In this document: piece after piece, positions 27,944 through 34,907 of the stretch
Layout of the letters: every line of letters begins with the position of its first letter
Position numbering within the stretch: position 1 is the stretch's first letter
DNA from: Terriglobia bacterium
GTDB taxonomy: Bacteria; Acidobacteriota; Terriglobia; Acidiferrales; UBA7541
Length of the DNA: 64,000 nucleotides
Reading direction: 5' to 3'
NCBI GenBank assembly: GCA_020073485.1
Contig: JAIQFB010000018.1
Location: 41,059 to 105,058 of the forward strand
Made by a program: the position numbers and the translations under genes
Notes under the pieces: generated by a model
The model's input: only the letters and a program-made list of their open reading frames with translations
The model's database searches: none
Told to the model about the DNA's origin: nothing

Positions 27944-29513
27944 TACGACGAAGGACCGCGACGCAGTTTCCGCGATGCTCCATAACATTGCTCGGGCCAT
28001 CTTGCCGTTCCTGCTCGCCACGATTCTCCTGATCGGCATGGGTTGTAGTGTTGGTCCAAAGTATGTTCGCCCCGATGTTCAAAGCCCGCCCAGCTACAAG
28101 GAACTTCCGCAGGCCGCCGCGAATGCATCCGATACCTGGCGGACTGCCCAGCCCGGCGACGGCGCCATCCGCGGCAAATGGTGGGAAATATTCGGCGATC
28201 CGCAACTGGATGCCCTGGAAGAGAAGGCCAGTTCGTCCAATCAGGAAATTATCGCGGCCGCGGATAACTTTCTCGCCGCGCGTGCTCTGGTTCGCGAAGC
28301 TCGTTCACAATATTTTCCTGTCGTGAGCGCCAATCCGAGTATCGTCAATTCACGGCCGTCGCCGGGCCAGTTCGGCGGCCTGCAGGCGGGAAGCTCTTCA
28401 GGGTCCGGACTAACCGTCAAGTCTTTCACCAACTACTCGCTGCCATTTGATGCCTCCTGGGAACCCGACTTCTGGGGCCGCATCGGGAGCAACGTGAGGG
28501 CCAACATTTATGCGGCGCAAGCAAGTGCCGCCGATCTCGAGAACGTTCGCTTGAGCGTACAAGCGGAACTCGCCATCGATTACTACCAGCTTCGCGGGCA
28601 GGATTCGCTCAAAGACGTGCTGGATTCCACGGTCAGCGACTATCAGGAAACCTTGGATCTCACCAGCAGTCAATATAAGGCCGGTTTGGGTTCGGATGCA
28701 GCGGTGGCGCAGGCTGAAGCTCAGCTGAAAACCGCGCAAGCCCAGGACACCAGCCTGGGAATCCTCCGGGCCCAGTACGAGCACGCTATCGCGGTTCTGA
28801 CCGGCCAGATGGCTTCCACATTTTCCCTGCCTGCGAATGCTTCCACAGCGAGCCTTCCTGCAATTCCTGTTGGAATTCCGTCCGAGCTATTAGAAAGACG
28901 CCCGGACATCGCCGGCGCGGAGCGCTCAGTCGCTCAGGCGAACGCTGTAATTGGTGTGGCCAAAGCCGCCTATTTCCCTTCCATCCTACTCAGCGCTGCT
29001 GGTGGATTCGGGAATTCGTCTGTTGCGAATTGGTTCATTTGGCCAAGCCGCTTTTGGTCCGTGGGTCCAAGCCTCGCGGAAACGATTTTTGATGCCGGCT
29101 TGCGCAAGGCCGCCGTCCAGCAGCACCGCGCGAGCTATGATCAGACCGTGGCCAATTACCGGCAGACGGTCCTCACTGCGTTTCAAGAGGTTGAGGACAA
29201 TCTCGCGTCGCTGCGAATCTTGTCGCAAGATATCGGTCAGCAAGACGCGGCGATTCAGGCGGCCGCTCGAAATCTTCAATTGGCGACTGTCCGATACAAG
29301 GCGGGACTTGATCCTTATCTGAACGTGATTGCGGCGCAAACCCTGCTGTTGAATGCCCAGCAAACCGGAGTAGCATTTCGCACGCAGCAAATGGTTTCGG
29401 CGGTTGGACTGATCAAAGCTCTTGGTGGCGGCTGGAACGCCTCGCAAATTCCCGCGCCAAAGGATGTGGAAAAGAATCCCGCAAACACGGTTCCGGTAGC
29501 GGCCGCGCAATGA
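27924..29513 (+). CDS. NodT/CusC-type outer membrane factor lipoprotein
   Basis: 529 residues. The ATG at 27924 lies inside the adaptor gene and is preceded by AGGTGAG (27910-27916); an in-frame ATG at 27975 would give a shorter signal but has no ribosome-binding site. The lipobox LIGMGC precedes CSVGPKYVRPDVQSPPSYKEL, the standard N-terminus of NodT-family factors. WWEIFGDPQLDALEEKA, DASWEPDFWGRIGSNVRANIY, ELLERRPDIAGAERSVAQANAVIGVAKAAYFPSI and the final helix (YKAGLDPYLNVIAAQTLLL) are diagnostic. It completes a four-gene tripartite ABC exporter (DevC-DevA-DevB-OMF). NodT factors usually serve RND pumps, so pairing with an ABC exporter is mildly unusual. Confidence 0.93.
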   Translation: MCTSANNTTKDRDAVSAMLHNIARAILPFLLATILLIGMGCSVGPKYVRPDVQSPPSYKELPQAAANASDTWRTAQPGDGAIRGKWWEIFGDPQLDALEEKASSSNQEIIAAADNFLAARALVREARSQYFPVVSANPSIVNSRPSPGQFGGLQAGSSSGSGLTVKSFTNYSLPFDASWEPDFWGRIGSNVRANIYAAQASAADLENVRLSVQAELAIDYYQLRGQDSLKDVLDSTVSDYQETLDLTSSQYKAGLGSDAAVAQAEAQLKTAQAQDTSLGILRAQYEHAIAVLTGQMASTFSLPANASTASLPAIPVGIPSELLERRPDIAGAERSVAQANAVIGVAKAAYFPSILLSAAGGFGNSSVANWFIWPSRFWSVGPSLAETIFDAGLRKAAVQQHRASYDQTVANYRQTVLTAFQEVEDNLASLRILSQDIGQQDAAIQAAARNLQLATVRYKAGLDPYLNVIAAQTLLLNAQQTGVAFRTQQMVSAVGLIKALGGGWNASQIPAPKDVEKNPANTVPVAAAQ

Positions 29514-29600
29514 TTTGGTGGTGGAGACTTCAATCTGCGCCGGTTTTCGCCCGCGCATCTAAAAACCGCTGCTGGGCCAGCAGAGCTTTGAGCGCGTGTT

Positions 29601-29619
29601 CAGCTTTTTCTTAAAGCTG
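29601..29619. terminator. Possible weak hairpin terminator between convergent genes
   Basis: CAGCTTT-TTCTT-AAAGCTG: 7-bp arms with a 5-base loop, between the convergent exporter operon (ends 29513) and the LigC-like gene (ends 29678). The stem is A/T-rich and no long T-run follows on either strand, so termination is a guess from position. Confidence 0.25.
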
Positions 29620-29677
29620 CTGAAGGGTTCTACACGCAAGCTCCTGAGAAGCACCTGTTGCGCACAAACATTTGAAT

Positions 29678-30640
29678 CTATGCCGAAGCCTTGGCCGCCG
29701 AGTTGAGGAATTTTTCGATCCGGTCCAGAACCTGCATGGCCGCGAAGCATTGCGCGACGCTCGCGTTGGGTTCGCGCTTTTCTTTAATCGCTGCAAAAAA
29801 TTCGCGGTCCTGAAGCTCGATGCCGTTCATGGACACGTCCACATGGGACAAGTCGATCTTGTTCCCGTCCCCGTCCTCCAGGTCGTCATAGCGCGCGACG
29901 TACGTGCCGTTGTCGCAGATGTAGCGGAAAAACGTGCCCAGCGGGCCTTTATTGTTGAAGGATAAGGACAGCGTCAGGATTTTTCCCGCCGGCGTTTTCA
30001 GCACGATCCCCATGTCCATGGCGATTTTTAATTCGGGATGCATCGGGCCCTGGACGGCATAACACTCGGAAACCGGCTCGCCGGTCTGATATTGGAAAAG
30101 ATCCACCGTGTGGCACGCGTGGTGCCACAGGAGGTGATCGGTCCAGCTTCGGGGTTTCCCGGCCGCGTTCATATTCGTGCGCCGGAAGAAATACGTCTGC
30201 ACGTTCATCTGCTGAATCTTCAGTCCGCCGGCCTTGATCTTCTTGTGAACGAATTGGTGGCTGGGATTGAACCGGCGCGTGTGGCCGCCCATGCAGACGA
30301 CGCCGGTTTCTTTCTGCACCTTCACCAGGCGCTCAGAGTCGGCCAGAGTATCTGCAATGGGAATCTCGATTTCCACGTGCTTGCCGGCGCGCATGCATTG
30401 CACTCCCTGTTCCGCATGCATTCCAGTGGGCGTCGCCAGGATCATCGCTTCGAGGCCGGGTTGCTTCAGGCTTTCGCCGAGATCGCCGGTCCAGTGAGGG
30501 ATTTTGTATTTCCGCGCCACTTCCTCGGTGGCGGCCTGGTTTCCGCCCGTCAGCGTAATGACTTCGATTCCGGGAATTTTCGCCAGCGCGTCCAGATGCT
30601 TTTGGCCAAAAGCGCCTTGACCTGCGACTCCTACCTTCAT
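29678..30640 (-). CDS. ligC: Gfo/Idh/MocA oxidoreductase, LigC-like
   Basis: 320 residues from ATG at 30640 (GAGGAAAAG upstream). N-terminal NAD(P) Rossmann motif VGVAGQGAFGQKHLDAL. The central and C-terminal text resembles, from memory, Sphingobium LigC, the 4-carboxy-2-hydroxymuconate-6-semialdehyde dehydrogenase of protocatechuate 4,5-cleavage: VCMGGHTRRFNPSHQFVH, VQTYFFRRTNMNA, PRSWTDHLLWHHACHTVDLF, LGTFFRYICDNGTYVARYDD and DVSMNGIELQDREFFAA. LigC forms 2-pyrone-4,6-dicarboxylate. No ligAB, ligI or ligJ lies nearby, so the true substrate may be a related hemiacetal. A Tat-exported amidohydrolase gene lies 63 bp upstream on the same strand, probably one operon. Confidence 0.8.
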   Translation of the reverse strand: MKVGVAGQGAFGQKHLDALAKIPGIEVITLTGGNQAATEEVARKYKIPHWTGDLGESLKQPGLEAMILATPTGMHAEQGVQCMRAGKHVEIEIPIADTLADSERLVKVQKETGVVCMGGHTRRFNPSHQFVHKKIKAGGLKIQQMNVQTYFFRRTNMNAAGKPRSWTDHLLWHHACHTVDLFQYQTGEPVSECYAVQGPMHPELKIAMDMGIVLKTPAGKILTLSLSFNNKGPLGTFFRYICDNGTYVARYDDLEDGDGNKIDLSHVDVSMNGIELQDREFFAAIKEKREPNASVAQCFAAMQVLDRIEKFLNSAAKASA

Positions 30641-30703
30641 CGTCTTTTCCTCGTCCAATTGAACTTTCGATTTGCTTATTGAATGTCTTCCAGCCCACTC
30701 GGT

Positions 30704-31945
30704 TTAGACGGCGTTAACAATGACTTGCCCGTGGCGCACCACAGCCTTGTTGACCAGCGCCTGCCGCCCGGTGCGTTTCACGCCGTCGCTATCCTCGAAA
30801 TCGAATTTCCCGTCGCGCAGCTCGAAGATGCTGATATCGGCTTCGTTGTCGGGCCGCAGGGAACCGATCTGCGCGCCGTAATCGAACACCCGCGCCGCGT
30901 TGGCCGTAACCATCCCGATCGCCTTTTCCAGCGGGATGCCCAGCGCCAGGAACTTGCCCACCATCGTCGGCAAATCGAACACTCGCCGTTCCACGGTCAC
31001 GGCGGTCAGGTCCGTGCTGATCGTGTCGGGCAGGAAATCCTGTTGCAGGCACTTCTCGGCGACGTCGAAGCTCAAGTGCGTTTGACCCTGCGCGGGATCG
31101 AAAATCACGCCGCGCGCGCGGGCTTCCTTTGCTTCCGGAATGATCTTTCCGTTGGCGTCCAGGATGCCGTGCGTGTGGTTGTTGTAGCAGTGCGTGAAAA
31201 CGTCGCCCTTGCGCAGGAGATTCAAAATGTCCGGCAACGGGGAGTAGGGCTCGTCGATATGCACCATCACCGGCAAACCGGCGATTTTCCCGGCTTCGAT
31301 CGCGCGCCGCAGGCCTTCCATATCGTTCGGGCCCGTAATGGCCTTGCTCAGCTGGATTTTAATTCCCACGGTGATGGGCCTGTTGTCCATGGCCATCTTG
31401 GCGGTCAACTTGGGATCGACCCAGGACAGATTGGCCATGCCGCCGTCGAACATCATGGTTCCGATGGCATTGATATGAACCAATGCGGCGATTCGTGTGT
31501 TCGAGGTGTTGATGATGTATTTCTTAAAATTAGGGAACGCCACGTACCCTGCGGAGCCCGCATCCACCATGGTGGTCACGCCGCGGCTCAGGCAGGAGCG
31601 GTCCGCATTCATGCCGATCCCCAGGCCGTCGTAACAGTGCGCATGAAGGTCGATGAATCCGGGAGTGACGATCCGATCCTTGGCCGAGACGATTTTCGCG
31701 GCGCGGTCCTTCGCGATGTTCTTGGAGACCTCGAGTATCTTGCCTTGGTGGACGGCCACGTCCATCGCGCCGTTCAGATTTTGCCCCGGATCGATGACCG
31801 TGCCGCCTTCGATCAGCAGGTCGAACTTTTCAGCCGGACTCTGCTGCGGCTCGGGAGCAGCTTCCGCGGCGCGCAGAGCGGCGCCCGGGGCCAGCAACGC
31901 GACTCCGCTGGTCAGAACTAACTTCGAAAAATCGCGTCGATTCAT
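30704..31945 (-). CDS. Tat-exported amidohydrolase (dihydroorotase/D-aminoacylase-like)
   Basis: 413 residues from ATG at 31945 (GAAGG upstream). A twin-arginine signal NRRDFSKLVLTSGVALLAPGAAL implies export of a folded metalloenzyme. The amidohydrolase TIM-barrel signature is clear: FDLLIEGGTVIDPGQ, RIVTPGFIDLHAHCYDG (HxH metal pair), VGIKIQLSK (bridging Lys position), PVMVHIDEPY, DVFTHCYNNHTHG and the late STDLTAVT Asp. It resembles the amidohydrolase/deacetylase group annotated as dihydroorotase-like. No pyrimidine genes are nearby. Substrate unknown; shares a likely transcript with the LigC-like dehydrogenase. Confidence 0.87.
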   Translation of the reverse strand: MNRRDFSKLVLTSGVALLAPGAALRAAEAAPEPQQSPAEKFDLLIEGGTVIDPGQNLNGAMDVAVHQGKILEVSKNIAKDRAAKIVSAKDRIVTPGFIDLHAHCYDGLGIGMNADRSCLSRGVTTMVDAGSAGYVAFPNFKKYIINTSNTRIAALVHINAIGTMMFDGGMANLSWVDPKLTAKMAMDNRPITVGIKIQLSKAITGPNDMEGLRRAIEAGKIAGLPVMVHIDEPYSPLPDILNLLRKGDVFTHCYNNHTHGILDANGKIIPEAKEARARGVIFDPAQGQTHLSFDVAEKCLQQDFLPDTISTDLTAVTVERRVFDLPTMVGKFLALGIPLEKAIGMVTANAARVFDYGAQIGSLRPDNEADISIFELRDGKFDFEDSDGVKRTGRQALVNKAVVRHGQVIVNAV

Positions 31946-32238
31946 GGCCTGGTTACCTTCTTTGCTGGATTGAGTTGATTGCCGCGCCTCGTCTGCTGCC
32001 TGCGCCACCGGCCCGAGTGTAATCTACCGCCTTGCACGGATCAATCTCATAGGGCTAGGAGGCATCCCTCCTTGAGTTCGCAGGAGTTGGAGTCTCGGGC
32101 GGTGATTCGGCAAAATATTGAGATTGAATTGGCTATACGGGTATGCGACGATTTGACGCAGTTGCCTTATGGAAATCCCTGGTACGATCTGATCGAAACC
32201 GAGCCCGCAAAAATGGAATTTATTTTCGAGAGGCGGCA
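31946..32238. other. Divergent intergenic region, amidohydrolase / cytochrome c
   Basis: About 290 bases between divergent genes. It must contain both promoters, but I see no convincing -35/-10 pair or strong palindrome. Frames through it on either strand (for example 32024-32239 minus) carry no recognisable domain. Confidence 0.4.
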
Positions 32239-32652
32239 ATGAGAATTGGGGCGCTGGTTTTGACCTGTGCGCTGGGCGCTTTTCCCCTGGGGATCAGCGC
32301 TCAGCAGGCCAAACCCGATTCTGCCGCCGCAACTGCCGCGCCAATCCCCACATCATTGAACGACACGCAGATGTTAGGGCGACGTCTGTTTCAGCAGCGC
32401 TGCGCGGTGTGCCATACCGAATCGACTCCCGGGGCGAATCGATACGGCCCCATATTGTATAAAGAGTTGATCGCAGGCAACGAAGACACCATGCGCGAAT
32501 TCATCAGCAACGGATCAAAGGGGAAGATGCCCGGTTTCAAATACGGCCTGGAAGCCCGGGAAATTGACGCGATTGTGGAGTACTTGAAAACCGTGTCCCG
32601 CCCCGCCAAACGGAACTCGCCGGCTGCGGGCGACACGAACGTGATGGATTAA
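32239..32652 (+). CDS. Periplasmic mono-heme cytochrome c
   Basis: 137 residues from ATG at 32239 (AGAGG at 32229-32233). Signal peptide 1-22 (GALVLTCALGAFPLGISAQ). The class I cytochrome fold shows GRRLFQQRCAVCHTES, with the CxxCH heme site CAVCH, and a distal Met in KGKMPGFKYGL, followed by EIDAIVEYLKTV. The C-terminal tail is polar. It is followed after 101 bp (with a duplicated hairpin element) by a gene for a heme-motif/propeller protein. The pair is a likely periplasmic redox couple in which this cytochrome accepts electrons. Confidence 0.92.
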   Translation: MRIGALVLTCALGAFPLGISAQQAKPDSAAATAAPIPTSLNDTQMLGRRLFQQRCAVCHTESTPGANRYGPILYKELIAGNEDTMREFISNGSKGKMPGFKYGLEAREIDAIVEYLKTVSRPAKRNSPAAGDTNVMD

Positions 32653-32656
32653 ATCT

Positions 32657-32722
32657 CGGGTGCGGGCTCTACTTGGAGCCCGCCGCAATCGGGTGCGGGC
32701 TCTACTTGGAGCCCGCCGCAAT
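32657..32722. repeat. Tandem duplicate of a 33-bp hairpin element
   Basis: Two identical 33-base units (32657-32689 and 32690-32722), each containing GCGGGCTC-TACTTG-GAGCCCGC, an 8-bp stem with a 6-base loop. They lie between the cytochrome c stop and the ribosome-binding site of the next gene. They resemble a REP-type intergenic palindrome duplicated in tandem. Without T-runs they are not classic terminators but could attenuate or stabilise the transcript. Confidence 0.8.
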
Positions 32723-32753
32723 AAGGATCGAATCCTTGCGAGCAGGAGGAGCC

Positions 32754-34652
32754 ATGAAATCCGTGCGTCAAACGTTGCGTCTGGCAGCCATTGCGATGGG
32801 CCTGGCGGCGCTGGCCTTGGCGCCCTACGCCACGAAGAAAGTCCACGCCGCGCCAAACGGCGCACTGCTCACCGGCACGATCCAATCCGCATCGGGCGGA
32901 AATCTGGGCGGCGTGACTGTTTCCGCCAAGATGGCCGGGCGCAACATTACCACCACGGTGTTCACCGACGAGAAGGGCAACTATTTTTTCCCCGCCATGG
33001 ACGCCGGGAAATATCAGGTCTGGGCGCAGGCCGACACGTTTGAAACCGCCCGCGCGGACGTTGATCTCACCGCGACGCTCCACCAGAATTTCACACTGAA
33101 ACCGCTGCAGGATTTCGAGCGCCAGCTGACCGGAGACCAGATCCTCGCGTCCTTGCCCGAGGCCACGCCCGAAGACCGCCGCATGAAGCGACTGTTTCGC
33201 AACACGTGCACGAGCTGCCACCAGCCCAATTACATCCTGCAGAACCGCTTTGACGCCGACGGCTGGATCGCCATCATGAACGCCATGCGCGATTTCACCG
33301 TGAGTGGAAATTACAACGGCGAAGACTCCCCGCCCCAGCCCATCATCGAATATTTCAAGCCGGAACTTGCCGCGTATCTCGCCAAAGTCCGCGGTCCGGG
33401 CCCCACTGCCATGAATTTCAAAGTGCGGCCGCGCCCCACGGGAGAAGCCGCGCGCGTGGTCTTCACCGAATATGACGTTCCCCTGGACCAAAGCATCGGC
33501 TACGACACCCAATATCCCACGAACAATGGAAGCGACTGGTCGCTGGGAACTCCCTCTGCGCTCAACGGCAGCCACGGCGTGCACGATGCGCAGGCCGATT
33601 TCAATGGAAATATCTGGTACTCGAACAACGTTGCGAGCCGCGCGATTTCCGTCGGCAGAATCGACGCCAAAACCGGCGAAGTCCGCTACATCAAGATCCC
33701 CGATGCCCGCAGCAATGCCGCCGTGGGTCATGGAATCGTCCGGGATGCGCAGGGAATTCTCTGGTTCAACATCAACATGAACGGCACGGCGCAAAATGCC
33801 CTAGGCCGCCTCGACCCGGTCACCGAAAAGGTCGAAGTCTTTACCACGCCAAAGGGCATGACTCCCCCCACTCAGGTCGCCACCAGCATCGATGTCGACG
33901 GCAAGGGCAAAGTCTGGGTGACGTCCGGAACAGGCGCGCTGCGATTCGATCCCGAGACGCGTCAGTTCACCGAATTCAAATCCAAGTCCTACATCACTCC
34001 CGACGGCGAAGGCATGACCTACGGACTCACCGGCGACAGCCAGGGCAACGGCTGGTGGGGTGAGATGAATGTCGACATCGTCGGCCACAGCGACATCGAA
34101 ACCGGCAAGTCGATGGAAGTCCGGCTTCCTCCGGTGCCGGGCCAGAAAGAAATGTACTCGCCGGAACAGCAAAAAGTTTTTTCCATGAGCGGCTCTACTT
34201 TCGATGCCGGCGTTCCCTGGTCGGAAGGCCCCCGGCGCATGGGCGCCGACAAGACCGGCGACACCGTCTGGGTCTGCGACTGGTGGGGCGGCAACCTGGC
34301 GAAGATCGACATCCGCACGGAAAAAGCGTCGATCGTGCCTTTGCCAAATCCCGAAACACAGCAGCCTTATCAGGCGCAGGTCGATAGCCGCCACAACGTC
34401 TGGACCAATCTGATGAATGCCGACGAAGTGCTGCGCTTCGATCCCAGCACATCGAAATGGACCGAGTTCCAGCTCCCCACGCTCGGCGCGGAAACGCGCT
34501 ACTTTTCCCTCCTGGAGCGCAACGGATCGATGCAGGTCATCATGCCGTATTCCAGGACGCGCAAAGTGGCGCGCATGACCTTCCGGTCTCCAGAGGAGTT
34601 GCAAGCCCTGAAAAAACAGGTCGAGGAGCGGCAACAGGCCCGCGCGCGGTAG
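32754..34652 (+). CDS. Carboxypeptidase-regulatory / heme-motif / Vgb-like propeller protein
   Basis: 632 residues from ATG at 32754 with AGGAGGA at 32744-32750. Signal peptide about 1-33 (ending KVHAAP). Domain order: carboxypeptidase-regulatory Ig-like domain (about 38-120; LLTGTIQSASGGNLGGVTVSA, GNYFFPAMDAGKYQVWA); a short cytochrome-type region with one CxxCH (FRNTCTSCHQPNYILQNRF, about 148-166); then a virginiamycin-B-lyase/SMP-30-like beta-propeller (about 215-600) with repeats such as NGNIWYSNNVASRAISVGRID, GKVWVTSGTGALRFDPET and DTVWVCDWWGGNLAKID. The set, next to a cytochrome c, suggests a periplasmic dehydrogenase or lyase coupled to electron transfer. Substrate unknown. The family is common in Acidobacteriota (Solibacter-type). 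Confidence 0.82.
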   Translation: MKSVRQTLRLAAIAMGLAALALAPYATKKVHAAPNGALLTGTIQSASGGNLGGVTVSAKMAGRNITTTVFTDEKGNYFFPAMDAGKYQVWAQADTFETARADVDLTATLHQNFTLKPLQDFERQLTGDQILASLPEATPEDRRMKRLFRNTCTSCHQPNYILQNRFDADGWIAIMNAMRDFTVSGNYNGEDSPPQPIIEYFKPELAAYLAKVRGPGPTAMNFKVRPRPTGEAARVVFTEYDVPLDQSIGYDTQYPTNNGSDWSLGTPSALNGSHGVHDAQADFNGNIWYSNNVASRAISVGRIDAKTGEVRYIKIPDARSNAAVGHGIVRDAQGILWFNINMNGTAQNALGRLDPVTEKVEVFTTPKGMTPPTQVATSIDVDGKGKVWVTSGTGALRFDPETRQFTEFKSKSYITPDGEGMTYGLTGDSQGNGWWGEMNVDIVGHSDIETGKSMEVRLPPVPGQKEMYSPEQQKVFSMSGSTFDAGVPWSEGPRRMGADKTGDTVWVCDWWGGNLAKIDIRTEKASIVPLPNPETQQPYQAQVDSRHNVWTNLMNADEVLRFDPSTSKWTEFQLPTLGAETRYFSLLERNGSMQVIMPYSRTRKVARMTFRSPEELQALKKQVEERQQARAR

Positions 34653-34688
34653 CGGAATTGCAAATTCCCCCGATTACTTTCTGCAATC

Positions 34689-34715
34689 TTGCCCCACGCA
34701 GGTTCGCGCTATAAT
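34689..34715 (+). promoter_or_regulatory. Putative promoter of pyruvate carboxylase
   Basis: TATAAT at 34710-34715 is a perfect -10 box. TTGCCC at 34689-34694 is a half-match -35 with a short 15-bp spacer. This would give a 5' leader of about 185 bases before the ATG at 34908. Confidence 0.4.
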
Positions 34716-34775
34716 GCCCGGGCGGCCGGCGTAGGCTGGACCTCTGTAGTTCTTGCACCGTGCCCGCCGATTTCA

Positions 34776-34799
34776 GGCCTCTCGGATTCCGAGCAGGCC
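34776..34799 (+). promoter_or_regulatory. Leader hairpin upstream of pyruvate carboxylase
   Basis: GGCCTCTCGG (34776-34785), loop ATT, CCGAG, a bulged C and AGGCC (to 34799) form a 10-bp stem in the long 5' leader. It has no T-run. A regulatory role is possible but unsupported; it does not match a riboswitch class I recognise. Confidence 0.3.
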
Positions 34800-34907
34800 A
34801 CCTGGGCCATTCGAGACACCCTCCCTACCAGGATGTAGGACAGTGGTACGACAACTGATACTTGCGATGCACGATTTGCGCGCGGACGTTCAAGGACACT
34901 TTCACCG

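Noticed and set aside
30683..31921. 412-codon plus-strand open frame
   Set aside because: Antisense to the amidohydrolase gene, whose metal-binding motifs are intact.
32649..33794. 381-codon minus-strand open frame
   Set aside because: Antisense to the heme-propeller gene and reads through the duplicated hairpin, producing a repeated peptide; artefact.
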